Counted from the first letter of the stretch, positions 16,446 through 26,004 are shown. The stretch: DNA of 33,365 bases from an uncultured Clostridia bacterium (GCA_947589685.1 CANQCN010000012.1:1-33365); one strand, 5' to 3'. The notes: generated by a model not told the origin, from the sequence alone. Numbers and translations are program-made.

Positions 16446-17762
16446 TTGAAATATTACATTCATACATACGGATGTCAGATGAACATCCACGACTCGGAAA
16501 AAATAGCGGGAATATTGGAAAGTATGGGCTATGCTCCTTGCGACAAGTCGGAAGAAGCGGATGTGGTGGTTTTTAATACCTGCTGTATTCGCGAAACCGC
16601 CGAGCAAAAAATTTACGGTCACATAGGCGCGCTGAAAAAGCTCAAACGCGCCAACCCCGATTTGATAGCGGTTGTTTGCGGTTGTATGTCGCAGCAGGAT
16701 GGCGTCGCGGAAAAAATCCGCGCAAGCTATCCGTTTGTGGATATAGTGTTGGGTACAAGTAATCTCAATTTGCTTGGCGACGCTATACTTTCCGCACAAA
16801 AGAAGAAAAAATATTTCAATGTGGATTTCACTCGGTACCGCGAAGAGGATTTTGTGCAGTCCCGCACAAGTTACCCCAACGCCTGGGTAAACATAAATTT
16901 CGGCTGCAACAATTTTTGCACCTACTGCATTGTGCCGTACGTGCGCGGACGGGAGCGCAGCAGACCGCTCGACGACGTGATGACGGAGGTTCGGCAATTG
17001 CTTGCGGACGGATACCGTGAAATTACGCTTTTGGGACAAAACGTCAATTCCTACGGACACGATCTCGACGGCGGAGTAACTTTTGCAACGCTTTTGCACG
17101 CGATAGGCGGTTTGTCGGGCAAGTTCCGCTTGCGTTTTATGACAAATCATCCCAAAGACCTGTCCCGCGACGTGATCGACGCCATTGCGGCGCACCCCAA
17201 CATCTGTCACAACATACATCTGCCCGTTCAAAGCGGAAGCACGGAAATTTTGCGCAGAATGAACCGTCGGTATACGCGCGACGGCTATTTCGCGTTGATA
17301 GATATGATAAGAGCTTCGTTGCCCGACGTCGGAATAAGCACCGATATAATGGTGGGATTTCCGGGAGAAACGGAAGAGGACTTTTGCGATACGTTGGATC
17401 TGGTGCGACGAGTAAAATTCAGTTCGGCTTTTTGTTTTGTCTATTCTCGCCGAAAGGGCACGCCCGCATATTCTATGGAAGATCAAGTACCGCCGACGGT
17501 AAAAAAGGACAGAATAACTCGTTTGCTGGCATGTCAAAATGCGGTAACAAAGGAAATCAGCCAAACAATGATAGGAAAAAATTACGAGGTTTTGGTAGAG
17601 GGGGCAAATTTCCGCTACAAAAACACAATGTGCGGACGTACGGACGGCGGAAGGCTGGTCAACTTTAAGTGCGACGAATCGCAAATCGGCAATTTCGTGA
17701 CGGTAAATATAGAACGCGCAAGCTCTGCCACGCTTTGGGGAGTCATTACGGAGGAAAAATGA
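16446..17762 (+). CDS. miaB: tRNA-2-methylthio-N6-dimethylallyladenosine synthase MiaB
   Basis: A 438-residue radical-SAM methylthiotransferase that adds a methylthio group to i6A37 of tRNA; MiaA, encoded further down the operon, makes its substrate. The N-terminal domain holds three cluster cysteines (YGCQMN, VVFNTCCIRE, CGCMSQ). The radical-SAM motif is CNNFCTYC (about residue 155), and a C-terminal TRAM domain covers about 375-438. The TTG at 16446 is chosen because GGAGG lies five bases before it and the protein then starts KYYIHTYGCQMN like its family; the more upstream TTG at 16386 has no ribosome site. The stop overlaps the mutS ATG (ATGA). Confidence 0.95.
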   Translation: MKYYIHTYGCQMNIHDSEKIAGILESMGYAPCDKSEEADVVVFNTCCIRETAEQKIYGHIGALKKLKRANPDLIAVVCGCMSQQDGVAEKIRASYPFVDIVLGTSNLNLLGDAILSAQKKKKYFNVDFTRYREEDFVQSRTSYPNAWVNINFGCNNFCTYCIVPYVRGRERSRPLDDVMTEVRQLLADGYREITLLGQNVNSYGHDLDGGVTFATLLHAIGGLSGKFRLRFMTNHPKDLSRDVIDAIAAHPNICHNIHLPVQSGSTEILRRMNRRYTRDGYFALIDMIRASLPDVGISTDIMVGFPGETEEDFCDTLDLVRRVKFSSAFCFVYSRRKGTPAYSMEDQVPPTVKKDRITRLLACQNAVTKEISQTMIGKNYEVLVEGANFRYKNTMCGRTDGGRLVNFKCDESQIGNFVTVNIERASSATLWGVITEEK

Positions 17763-20359
17763 ACGAGAACATTTCGCCAATGATGAGACTGTATCTGCAA
17801 ACCAAGGAGCAGTACAAGGATTGTATTTTGCTGTATCGCCTCGGCGACTTTTATGAAATGTTTTTCGAGGACGCCGAAAGGGCGAGCAGAATACTCGATC
17901 TGACCTTGACGGGCAAAAATTGCGGTTTGCCGGAACGCGCGCCTATGTGCGGCGTTCCATATCACGCCGTGGATAACTATATCGCCAAATTGATCGCCGC
18001 CGGTGAAAAAGTGGCTATTTGCGAACAGCTGAGCGAGCCCAACGGCAAACAGTTGGTCGAACGGGATGTGGTGCGCGTCATTACTCCCGGAACGGTAATG
18101 GAAAGCGATATTTTGGAGGGCGGAAAAAGCAATTTTATCGCGTCCGTTTATTCGCTGGACAAGGTGGGCGTTGCACTTTGCGATCTTACTACGGGCGACG
18201 TGCTTGTGTCGGAGTTTACGGGGACGGGGCTGATAAAGGATCTGCAAGAGTTTTTGGTGAGCTACAAGCCCGCCGAGGTCATCGCTAACGGCAACGCAAA
18301 GCAAATGTCCTCCGTGTTGGAATGCGTTTGCGCGGGATACGTTCCCGAATTTTCCGAGTACGGCGAAGAAAATTTCGACAAACGGTTTGCCAAAGAAAAG
18401 CTTTTGAAACACTACAAAGTAAGCACGCTGGACGGCTTCGGCTTGCAAGGCAAATCCGCCGCCGTGTGCGCTTGCGGCGCAATGCTGCAATATCTTTCGG
18501 AGACGCAAAAGCGCGAATTGCCTCATCTTATGCCCGTAAGATACGTTGAAAAAAGCAAGTATATGTCTATCGACGTAAAAACCCGCAAAAATCTGGAATT
18601 GACGGTCAGTTATCGCGAGGGAAAACGCAAAGGAAGCCTGTTGTGGCTGTTGGATAAGACGCAGACTCATATGGGATCGCGAATGCTTTCCGATTGGATA
18701 GACCGACCCTTGCAAAAAGCGTCGCAAATAAATTGTCGGTTGGACGGCGTCGAAGAGCTGTTTAAGGGTTACGTTTTGCGGTCGGAATTGAGCAAGCGGC
18801 TGCAAGGTATCAACGACATAGAACGTCTTGTTGGCAAAATAGCTTACAACAACGTCACTCCCAAGGACTGCGTTACTTTGAAAGAATCTCTTGCGGCGCT
18901 GCCGGAGGTGAAAAGGCTTATCGCGCGCACTCAGAGCAAAATATTGCGCGATATAGACGGAGCGATCTCCCCTTTGCCCGAAGTGGTGGATCTGCTGGAA
19001 AGAGCTATAAGAGATGACGTGCCGTCGTTGATAAAAGAAAACACCGATTACATCCGCGCGGGCTACAACGCCGAGCTGGACGAGCTGTACGATCTTGCGA
19101 AAAACGGCAGCGCGCGTATTTCCTCGTTGGAGGCGTACGAACGCAATCGCACGGGGATCAAAAATCTAAAACTCGGCTACAACAAGGTATTCGGATATTA
19201 CTTTGAAATTACTACGTCAATGTTGTCGCTTGCTCCCGACAATTTTATTCGCAAGCAGACCTTGACCAACGGCGAGCGTTTCGTCAGTCCGGAGCTTAAA
19301 GAGCTGGAAGAAAAAATGCTTACCGCCATGGAAAACAAGGTGAAACTTCAAAAAAAGCTGTTTGACGAGCTACGCAACAATCTTTTGCAGTACATTCCCG
19401 TCATGCAACAAACGGCAAAAGCCGTCGCGTCTTTGGACTGCCTCAATTCGCTTGCGACCGTCGCCCAGACAAACGATTACTGCAAACCAAAAATAAATTC
19501 CGCGGGAACGCAACTGCGCGTTACGGAAGGCAGGCACCCGATAGTGGAGTGCTACTTGAAACGGGACAATTTCATTGCAAACGACGTCAATCTGGATACG
19601 GACGAAAACCGTACGATGATAATTACCGGTCCCAATATGGCGGGCAAAAGCACATACATGCGGCAGGTCGCGCTGATAACGCTTATGGCGCATATAGGCT
19701 CGTTTGTGCCCGCAAAGAGCGCGGAGATACCCATTGTAGACAAAATTTTCACACGCGTTGGCGCAAGCGACGATATTGCTTTTAATCAAAGTACATTTAT
19801 GGTGGAGATGGTAGAGGTCGCGAATATTCTCAACAATGCGACGAAAAACAGCTTGATAATTTTGGACGAGATCGGACGAGGCACGTCTACATTCGACGGC
19901 TTGGCTATCGCTTGGGCGGTAATGGAATACGTTTCTCAAAAAATATGCGCCAAAACGTTGTTTTCTACGCATTATCACGAGCTGACGGATCTGGAAGGGC
20001 GCGTTGAGGGCGTAAAAAATTACCGTATCACGGTAAAAGAGCTTAACGGCTCCGTCGTGTTTTTGCACAAGATCGCACGCGGCGGCACAAACAAAAGCTT
20101 CGGCATAGAGGTCGCTTCCCTTGCGGGAGTTCCTTCCGACGTTTGCGGGCGCGCCCGCGAGATCGTGACTTTGTTGGAAAACAGCAACGTCAGCTTGAAT
20201 ATCGACAAGGCGGAGCAGCTGAGCGCGTCGCGACAAGTGACAAAAACGTCGCAGGAGGTCAGTTCGATATTGCGCGATATAGATATGAACCGCGTGTCTC
20301 CGATAGAGGCTTTCGACATACTTAATACGCTTGTGAAAAAGGTAAAAGAAAATGGCTAA
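17759..20359 (+). CDS. mutS: DNA mismatch repair protein MutS
   Basis: An 866-residue mismatch sensor. The N-terminal domain (about 8-120) holds the mismatch-contacting region GDFYEMFFEDAERAS with the Phe-x-Glu pattern (FYEMF). Connector, core and clamp follow. The ATPase shows Walker A GPNMAGKST at about residue 623 and the LDEIGRGTSTFDGLAIAWA signature, then a helix-turn-helix dimer region. The ATG overlaps the miaB stop by four bases, with GGAGG upstream, and replaces a longer in-frame start inside miaB. The gene end overlaps mutL by eight bases. The order miaB-mutS-mutL-miaA is common in Clostridia. Confidence 0.98.
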   Translation: MNENISPMMRLYLQTKEQYKDCILLYRLGDFYEMFFEDAERASRILDLTLTGKNCGLPERAPMCGVPYHAVDNYIAKLIAAGEKVAICEQLSEPNGKQLVERDVVRVITPGTVMESDILEGGKSNFIASVYSLDKVGVALCDLTTGDVLVSEFTGTGLIKDLQEFLVSYKPAEVIANGNAKQMSSVLECVCAGYVPEFSEYGEENFDKRFAKEKLLKHYKVSTLDGFGLQGKSAAVCACGAMLQYLSETQKRELPHLMPVRYVEKSKYMSIDVKTRKNLELTVSYREGKRKGSLLWLLDKTQTHMGSRMLSDWIDRPLQKASQINCRLDGVEELFKGYVLRSELSKRLQGINDIERLVGKIAYNNVTPKDCVTLKESLAALPEVKRLIARTQSKILRDIDGAISPLPEVVDLLERAIRDDVPSLIKENTDYIRAGYNAELDELYDLAKNGSARISSLEAYERNRTGIKNLKLGYNKVFGYYFEITTSMLSLAPDNFIRKQTLTNGERFVSPELKELEEKMLTAMENKVKLQKKLFDELRNNLLQYIPVMQQTAKAVASLDCLNSLATVAQTNDYCKPKINSAGTQLRVTEGRHPIVECYLKRDNFIANDVNLDTDENRTMIITGPNMAGKSTYMRQVALITLMAHIGSFVPAKSAEIPIVDKIFTRVGASDDIAFNQSTFMVEMVEVANILNNATKNSLIILDEIGRGTSTFDGLAIAWAVMEYVSQKICAKTLFSTHYHELTDLEGRVEGVKNYRITVKELNGSVVFLHKIARGGTNKSFGIEVASLAGVPSDVCGRAREIVTLLENSNVSLNIDKAEQLSASRQVTKTSQEVSSILRDIDMNRVSPIEAFDILNTLVKKVKENG

Positions 20360-22253
20360 TATAAAGTTGCTTACGCCCGATATTTACAATAAAATCGCTG
20401 CCGGCGAAGTGGTGGAAAAACCGTACGGCGCAGTTAAAGAACTCGTGGAAAACAGCGTGGACGCGGGTGCTACGCGTATCGTCATCGAAGTGGTAAACGG
20501 AGGGTTCGATCTGATCTCCGTAACGGACAACGGATACGGCATCGCCGAGGACGATATGGACCTTGCGTTTGTAAAGCACGCCACAAGCAAGCTTGCAAGC
20601 GCGTTGCAGCTAAGCGCGATAGAAACGTTGGGTTTTCGCGGAGAGGCGTTGTCCAGCATAGCAGCCGTTTCGCGCGTAACGCTTGTCAGCCGTACGCACA
20701 ACTCGGACGTCGCCGTTAAAGTGTACGCCGAGGAGGGCGAGATAGTCGACAAGCAGCACGTTTCAGCCAATGTCGGAACGAGAATAGAAGTTCGCGATTT
20801 GTTTTACAACACTCCCGCGCGAAAAAAGTTTTTCAAAAGTCCCGCCTACGAAAGCGCGGAAATTACCAAATTCGTTTCCAAGCTTATCCTGACAAACCCC
20901 ACATTGGAGATCAGCTATATATTGGACGGAAAAACAGTATATGCAACCAAGGGAAACGGTTTGGAAGAGGCAATTTACACGGTTTACGGCTCGAATTGCT
21001 TGGAAAACTGTATAAAAATCGATTTTGCGCGCGAGGGACTGCGCATAACCGGATATATAAGCAATACGGAATACACCAAAGCCAACAGAAACTATCAAAC
21101 ACTGTCCGTCAACGGCAGATATGTTCTCGACCAAGGGGTAGCCGCCTCGATCATGCAAGCATACAAACCGTATCTTATGACAAAGCAGTTTCCGATGTAT
21201 GTGTTGGATCTGTTTATCCATTGCGATCTTGTGGACGTAAACGTACATCCCAAAAAGAGCGAGGTGCGATTTGCCGATCCGCGACGGGTGTGCGGCGCTT
21301 TTTACTACTGCGTAACGGACGCGTTGCGGCGTTTTTCGAACAAGCGCGTTGAGGAAAACTTCGCGGCGGCGACTCGTGCGGAAAATCCCGCGAGAAAATA
21401 CACGCAGGAGGAGTTTCTCGCAACCTACAACAAAATGGCTGCGGAAGGGCAGCTCGATATGATGAATCGGGATCAGGCGGCCGCCGTAGAAGATATGGAA
21501 AGGTCCACCGAACGGGCGGACAAAAAGTCCGTTGCGGAGCTGGGCGAATATCTCGAAAAAGAACTGAGCGTCGAAAAGGCGCGCATAAATCTCGGATTGG
21601 ACGAACCGTCGAAGGTAATGCAGCCCGCAGTGGTGTTGCAGCCTGCGACGCAGCCGCCCGTTTTTGTCGAGAACGCAGAAGATGAACTTTTCAATCGGGC
21701 AAAGATACTCGGAGCGGCATTTAAGACGTATTTGATCCTCGAATTGGACGACAAGTTGATATTTGTGGATCAACATGCCGCCCACGAGCGTATGCTTTTC
21801 GATAAGTTTATGGCAAGCAAAACGCACGATATGCAGTCCGTTTTGATACCGTACGTGTTTTCCGTAAGCGACGAAGAAGCGCAGTTTATCGAGGAAAACC
21901 GCGACAATATATTGTCGGCGGGTATCGAGCTAAGCGAATTCGGACAAAACACTTACCGCATAACGGCGGTCTCGACGCTGCTGTCCGATCTGCAAATGGA
22001 GGATTTTGTGCGTTATTTGCTGTCGTCCGTTGGGGAATTTCGCTTGGACGACAGAACGTTGATCGTGGAAAAGCTTGCGAAGAAGGCTTGTAAAGCCGCC
22101 GTAAAAGCAGGCTACGCGCTGAACGAATATGAAATAAAATACATTCTCAAACAAGTTTGCGACAACAAAATATTGCAATGTCCGCACGGCAGACCGATAA
22201 CGGTGGTGTTTACCAAAACGCAAATCGAAAAAATGTTCAAGAGGATAGTGTGA
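20352..22253 (+). CDS. mutL: DNA mismatch repair endonuclease MutL
   Basis: A 633-residue GHKL ATPase that links mismatch detection to strand nicking. The ATP-binding motifs are present: KELVENSVDAGAT, TDNGYGI and GFRGEALSSIAAVS. The C-terminal domain has the metal-binding endonuclease motif DQHAAHERMLFD (about residue 474), in which the last acidic position is Asp rather than the usual Glu, and the QCPHGRP motif (about 608). This suggests active nicking, as in bacteria without MutH. A linker of about residues 340-455 is poorly conserved. The start lies inside the last codons of mutS; the stop overlaps the miaA ATG by one base. Confidence 0.97.
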   Translation: MANIKLLTPDIYNKIAAGEVVEKPYGAVKELVENSVDAGATRIVIEVVNGGFDLISVTDNGYGIAEDDMDLAFVKHATSKLASALQLSAIETLGFRGEALSSIAAVSRVTLVSRTHNSDVAVKVYAEEGEIVDKQHVSANVGTRIEVRDLFYNTPARKKFFKSPAYESAEITKFVSKLILTNPTLEISYILDGKTVYATKGNGLEEAIYTVYGSNCLENCIKIDFAREGLRITGYISNTEYTKANRNYQTLSVNGRYVLDQGVAASIMQAYKPYLMTKQFPMYVLDLFIHCDLVDVNVHPKKSEVRFADPRRVCGAFYYCVTDALRRFSNKRVEENFAAATRAENPARKYTQEEFLATYNKMAAEGQLDMMNRDQAAAVEDMERSTERADKKSVAELGEYLEKELSVEKARINLGLDEPSKVMQPAVVLQPATQPPVFVENAEDELFNRAKILGAAFKTYLILELDDKLIFVDQHAAHERMLFDKFMASKTHDMQSVLIPYVFSVSDEEAQFIEENRDNILSAGIELSEFGQNTYRITAVSTLLSDLQMEDFVRYLLSSVGEFRLDDRTLIVEKLAKKACKAAVKAGYALNEYEIKYILKQVCDNKILQCPHGRPITVVFTKTQIEKMFKRIV

Positions 22254-23167
22254 TGCGTACGCTTGTCGGTATCACGGGCACAACGTCGGTGGGCAAATCC
22301 GCGGCGGCGGTTCTCCTTGCAAAACGTCTGCATACCGAGATCGTCTCCGCCGATTCGATGCAAATTTACAAAGGAATGGATATCGGCACCGCCAAAATAA
22401 GTTCTGCTGAAATGCGCGGCGTGCCGCATCATATGCTGGACGTTGCTTTGCCAAACGAGGAATATTCGTCCTTTTTGTATCGTCAGCAAGCGGCTGAGGT
22501 CATAAGCAAGATCAAGGGATTGCCCATTGTGGCGGGCGGAACGGGTTTTTATTTCGATAGTTTGGTTTATCCGCCCGAATACGGCGCAGCAAACTCCGAA
22601 AGACGGCGCGAGCTGTTGGAAATATACGAGCGGCAAGGCGTAGGCGCTTTGCAAAAAATACTTGAAAAAGCGGACGCAAAGGCGTTTGAACGTGTGGATA
22701 TTCACAATTACAAACGGGTCATTCGGGCTATTGAAATAGCGGAAAGCGGAGGCAGTATATCGAGAGGCAGTACAAGAAAAAATCCGCAGTATGACTTGAA
22801 GCTGTTTGTTTTGCAAAGAAACAGACAAGAGTTGTATCGTCAAATCGACGCGCGCGTAGACAAAATGATAACCGACGGACTTGTGGACGAAGTGAAAAAG
22901 CTTGTAGACGTCTACGGAATGAAATGCAATACGCCCGCATTTCAGGCAATAGGGTACAAGGAAATAATAAGATATCTTTCGGGCGAGTGGGATCTGCCGC
23001 AAGCTATCGAGCAGATCAAGCTCAACACCAGACATTACGCCAAGCGTCAGATATCTTACTACAAGCATATGGACGTGACTGCGTACATAGATGTGGACAG
23101 TTTGACCGCCGAGGATGTGTCGAATCGCATTGCAGAAGAGTTGAAAAACTCCAAAATAGACATTTAA
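22253..23167 (+). CDS. miaA: tRNA dimethylallyltransferase MiaA
   Basis: A 304-residue enzyme that attaches dimethylallyl to A37 of tRNAs reading UNN codons, the step before MiaB. The P-loop reads GTTSVGKS (about 9-16) where GPTASGKT is usual. SADSMQIYKGMDIGTAK and VAGGTGFY follow, then the C-terminal RQISYYKHM for the family RQxxW pattern, here with Tyr in place of Trp. The ATG at 22253 overlaps the mutL stop (TGATG); an upstream in-frame start inside mutL is discarded. It closes the operon. An hfq gene often follows miaA in Firmicutes; none is found here. Confidence 0.95.
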   Translation: MRTLVGITGTTSVGKSAAAVLLAKRLHTEIVSADSMQIYKGMDIGTAKISSAEMRGVPHHMLDVALPNEEYSSFLYRQQAAEVISKIKGLPIVAGGTGFYFDSLVYPPEYGAANSERRRELLEIYERQGVGALQKILEKADAKAFERVDIHNYKRVIRAIEIAESGGSISRGSTRKNPQYDLKLFVLQRNRQELYRQIDARVDKMITDGLVDEVKKLVDVYGMKCNTPAFQAIGYKEIIRYLSGEWDLPQAIEQIKLNTRHYAKRQISYYKHMDVTAYIDVDSLTAEDVSNRIAEELKNSKIDI

Positions 23168-23214
23168 TTGATTGAAATGACGCTAAGTATATCAGAAAAC
23201 GGCAAAATAGAGAA

Positions 23215-23233
23215 TAATATGTCTGACATAATA
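23215..23233 (+). repeat. Dispersed palindrome, copy 4 (diverged)
   Basis: TAATAT-GTCTGAC-ATAATA, in the gap between miaA and the next gene. The spacing (6-7-6) and the GACATA core are kept, and both arms have changed a C-G pair to A-T or a near equivalent. Confidence 0.5.
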
Positions 23234-23250
23234 CTATAAACGAGGAAAAT

Positions 23251-24462
23251 ATGAACAAAGAGATAGCCGAAGCATTGCAGAATACGAAAGAAGTGTTTGA
23301 AAGAATAGACGAAGTGACTTTGTACAACCAGGAAAAGGTCATCGACGCATTTCGCGATCGCAACGTTGCGCTCAGACATTTCAACGGAACGAGCGGATAC
23401 GGTTCGGACGACGTCGGGAGAGAGACCTTGGGAGAAGTTGTTGCGGACATTTTTTGCGCAGAAAAAGCCATCGTCAGCCCATTGATCGCTTCCGGCACGG
23501 GAGCGATTTCGCATGCGCTTTTCGGCGTTTTGCGCCCCGACGACTGCGTTTTGTCCGTTACGGGGCAACCTTACGACACGTTAAAGGACGTTGTGTACAA
23601 GCAAGGTATAGGCAGCTTGAAGGACTTTGGCATTGATTTCGAGTCGATAGAATTGCTCGACGGTCGGTTTGACTTCGGAGCTATCGAAAAATTTTTTACT
23701 GTGCGCAAGGTAAAAATGGTGTATGTGCAGCGCTCCAAGGGTTACGCTTCGCGACCGGCATTGTCTATTGCTCAGATAGAACAGTTGTGCGATTTTGTCA
23801 AAAAAATCTCCTTCGAAACTATCGTTTTTTGCGACAATTGTTACGGCGAATTTGTGGAAAAATTCGAGCCTACCGCGGTGGGCGCAGATTTGTGCGCGGG
23901 TTCGTTCATTAAAAATATCGGCGGCGGACTTGCCCCGACGGGAGGCTACATTGTCGGGCGCGGGGATCTTGTTGATCTGGTCGCGGGACATCTTACGGCG
24001 CCGTCCGTAGGCATGGAAGTGGGTAGTTATACGGCGGGATACAGATTGTTTTACCAAGGACTGTTTTTGGCGCCGCACACGGTAAATCAAGCGCTTAAAA
24101 CATCGATATTGTTTTCTTATGTGCTTGCTAAGCGCGGATTTGAGGTTACTCCGCACTTTGACGAACACTTGGGAGATATAGTGTGCGCCATAAAGTTGGG
24201 CGATCCGAACAAAATGATAAAGTTTTGTCAAGCGATACAGTCCATTTCGCCCGTGGACGGCTTTGTAAAACCCGAACCGTGGAATCAAGCCGGTTATTCG
24301 GACAAGGTAATAATGGCTGCTGGGTGCTTTGTGGAGGGCGCTTCGATAGAACTGAGCTGCGACGGTCCGATAAGAGAACCTTATACCGTTTATTTACAAG
24401 GCGGATTGACCCTCGAACACGGCATATTGGCTTTGGAAAAGGTATTGCAAACGCTGCAATAA
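23251..24462 (+). CDS. PLP enzyme of the methionine gamma-lyase / aluminium-resistance family
   Basis: A 403-residue protein of the cystathionine gamma-synthase/beta-lyase-like PLP family annotated in Firmicutes as YnbB or aluminium resistance protein. The predicted PLP lysine is K221 in AGSFIKNIGGGLAPTGGYIVGR, and FCDNCYGEFVE carries the Asp expected to touch the PLP ring nitrogen. Other family segments are RHFNGTSGYGSDD near the N terminus and PVDGFVKPEPWNQAGYSDKVIMAAGCFVEGASIELSCDGPIREPY. AGGA lies before the ATG. True substrate unknown; a C-S lyase is the likely type. In many Firmicutes the gene stands between miaA/hfq and hflX or lexA, as here. Confidence 0.9.
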   Translation: MNKEIAEALQNTKEVFERIDEVTLYNQEKVIDAFRDRNVALRHFNGTSGYGSDDVGRETLGEVVADIFCAEKAIVSPLIASGTGAISHALFGVLRPDDCVLSVTGQPYDTLKDVVYKQGIGSLKDFGIDFESIELLDGRFDFGAIEKFFTVRKVKMVYVQRSKGYASRPALSIAQIEQLCDFVKKISFETIVFCDNCYGEFVEKFEPTAVGADLCAGSFIKNIGGGLAPTGGYIVGRGDLVDLVAGHLTAPSVGMEVGSYTAGYRLFYQGLFLAPHTVNQALKTSILFSYVLAKRGFEVTPHFDEHLGDIVCAIKLGDPNKMIKFCQAIQSISPVDGFVKPEPWNQAGYSDKVIMAAGCFVEGASIELSCDGPIREPYTVYLQGGLTLEHGILALEKVLQTLQ

Positions 24463-24471
24463 CGGTTTTTT
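24444..24471 (+). terminator. Possible terminator overlapping a stop codon
   Basis: ATTGCA (24444-24449) pairs with TGCAAT (24455-24460) around a five-base loop; the stop codon TAA is 24460-24462 and six T follow at 24466-24471. The helix is short, and three bases separate it from the T run. Confidence 0.4.
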
Positions 24472-24547
24472 ATTCTTGCGGGAAGCAATGTAAAACAAAT
24501 TTTGCACAATTGACAAAGCTATTTGGTGGATTTTGCCCGACATGCGT

Positions 24548-24561
24548 GTTATTATCATAAC
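24548..24561. promoter_or_regulatory. Small inverted repeat, possible XRE operator
   Basis: GTTAT-TATC-ATAAC lies 74 bases upstream of the small membrane gene and the XRE regulator it precedes. The location suits autoregulation, but there is only one copy and no well-spaced promoter around it. Confidence 0.2.
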
Positions 24562-24634
24562 GTACTCGTAGCGACCCGGACGCCGCGACGAAAACAAAAG
24601 TCGAAAGAAAATTTTATTCGATGGGAGAAAATCC

Positions 24635-24850
24635 GTGAAAAAAATCAACTTGCTTTTTGGGTCAATATTAGCGGCTGTTTTAACAGCGTGTTCGATACAT
24701 GTTGCCGTTGCGTTTGTAAATATCGCCGAAAATCCGATGAATAGCGCGCCCGCGTCGGTAGCTTTTCTTTTGATCTTGCCGTATGGGCTTGCTGCGGCAA
24801 TTGTCGCCGTGATATGGGCGGTCGTCGTGCGCAGAACAAGGAGACATTGA
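24635..24850 (+). CDS. Small two-helix membrane protein, unknown function
   Basis: A 71-residue protein with two hydrophobic stretches at about residues 5-29 and 42-66 and a basic end (RRTRRH), so both ends are probably cytoplasmic. It uses a GTG start with GGGAG seven bases upstream. Its stop is directly followed by the ATG of the XRE-type regulator, and the AAGGAG site of that gene lies in its last codons, so the two are translated as a pair. I do not recognise the family. The pairing suggests it senses or is controlled by the regulator, which is an inference. Confidence 0.7.
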   Translation: MKKINLLFGSILAAVLTACSIHVAVAFVNIAENPMNSAPASVAFLLILPYGLAAAIVAVIWAVVVRRTRRH

Positions 24851-25474
24851 ATGAAATTCGGAAACAAATTGATCGAATTGCGCGAACAACGCGGATTGTC
24901 GCAAGAAGAACTTGCCGACGAGCTTCGAGTTTCGAGACAGACGATTTCCAATTGGGAAAACGACAAGGTGAGCATTGACGTTGACAAGGCGGCGGAAATT
25001 TGTCGTTTTTTTGACGTGGATATGAACTTTCTATTTTTGGACGAGTCAAACGACGCGGAAAATCTTTCGGCGGCAGCCGTAGAACAAAGGCTCGGATCCG
25101 ATCAAAAAATGGCGTCGTCTCGTTCCTCGTCAACGGTTTTGTGGAGATCGGCAATTGTTGTAAGCGCGATTTTGTTGGCTGTGTTTGCCGTTTTTGAAAT
25201 CGTGGTTTGCGCGTTGTATTTCGGGCTTACAAATGCAGGCGCAGGCGATATAAGCGTGACCGACGGCGTTGTAACATCGACGTCTACGTTTACATTCCTC
25301 CCATCGTTCTTCGCATTATTTTGGTGTGCAATGGTTTTCGGCGGACTTGCGACGTCGATGTCCGTCGTGATGTTGGTCGTTTCCGTAATTTTTTACAGAA
25401 AATACTGCAAAAAAGACAAAAAGACCGACTTGTCAAAGCAACGTGAGGATCTTTCGTCGGATACCGCCGAATAA
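24851..25474 (+). CDS. XRE-family regulator with membrane domain
   Basis: A 207-residue protein with an N-terminal Cro/CI helix-turn-helix (about 4-58: LIELREQRGLSQEELADELRVSRQTISNWE is spread over residues 7-36), then an Ala/Ser-rich linker and two membrane segments at about 95-122 and 148-180, ending in a charged tail. Regulators of this type are common in Clostridia, and target genes are usually adjacent. The strong AAGGAG site sits in the end of the preceding small membrane gene. What it senses is unknown. Codon use matches the housekeeping genes, unlike the region to its right. Confidence 0.85.
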   Translation: MKFGNKLIELREQRGLSQEELADELRVSRQTISNWENDKVSIDVDKAAEICRFFDVDMNFLFLDESNDAENLSAAAVEQRLGSDQKMASSRSSSTVLWRSAIVVSAILLAVFAVFEIVVCALYFGLTNAGAGDISVTDGVVTSTSTFTFLPSFFALFWCAMVFGGLATSMSVVMLVVSVIFYRKYCKKDKKTDLSKQREDLSSDTAE

Positions 25475-25898
25475 GCGCCGTTGAGACAGAATAAAAAATC
25501 GGTAAAAATTTGTGATATTTTGTTCATTCGATCTGACAGATCGGCAAGATAATTTGCGATTGAAAAATAATCGTTGATAAGCCGTACTTTAAAAATTTGC
25601 AAAATTTGAGTTACGATAAGAGCAATTCGTTTGATAAAAATTTCAAAAGCAAAATTCGATAAATTTTTACTTGCTTAAATTGACGAGCTTTTTGTTGAAA
25701 ATCAAAATTTTTTTGACGTAAAATATCGGTGCCAAGAACGCACAGTTTTGTTGCGAAATTGAAAAATATTTTTATTACTCATTTTGATAAAATGTTTTTG
25801 ATAATTTATTGTGTTTGATAATTTACGAAATTCCGTCTGAATGTCCGTATCGGTCAGTTTGAAGCGCCAACCTCTCTCAAAAACCCCGTTTTAGCCTC
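25475..25898. other. AT-rich gap without genes
   Basis: About 420 bases rich in A and T with stops in all frames. It contains a short hairpin, CGATCT-GAC-AGATCG (25529-25543), and four scattered TTTGATAA words at about 25630-25825. I see no gene, promoter pair or RNA. It may be decayed sequence on the left border of the unusual region. Confidence 0.5.
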
Positions 25899-25934
25899 TA
25901 TCTATTCGCAAAAGCTGCCTTTTGCGAATAGATA
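25899..25934. repeat. Dif-like palindrome A, left of the AT-rich unit
   Basis: A perfect inverted repeat: 16-base arms (25899-25914 and 25919-25934) around CTGC. Its inner 28 bases can be read as 11-6-11, the geometry of Xer recombination sites. It aligns without gaps over 34 bases (26 identical) to palindrome B at 27716-27749. CGAATAGATATG on the right side is identical in both. Where an arm base differs between A and B (C to T), its partner also differs (G to A). There is no T run after it, so it is not an ordinary terminator. Confidence 0.6.
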
Positions 25935-25959
25935 TGTGGGTGTGTGGGTGGCGTGATTT

Positions 25960-26004
25960 TGCAAAAAAACAACGAAAAACACTTCTATTATTGCAATGAA
26001 GTGT
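25960..26004 (-). terminator. Terminator of the leftward two-gene unit
   Basis: Read on the - strand, ACACTTC (26004-25998) pairs with GAAGTGT (25985-25979) around a 12-base loop. It is followed by TTTT, CGTTG and then seven T. This fits intrinsic termination of the genes at 27408-26165. Confidence 0.6.

Noticed and set aside
16329..17780. Long open frame continuing upstream of the penicillin-binding protein gene across miaB on the - strand
   Set aside because: miaB on the + strand is a full, conserved gene with a good ribosome site; the extension has no protein-like motifs and the penicillin-binding protein has a proper signal anchor starting at 16328.
23168..23250. hfq gene expected after miaA
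   Set aside because: The gap is only 83 bases; no small Sm-like frame is present here or in the next gaps.
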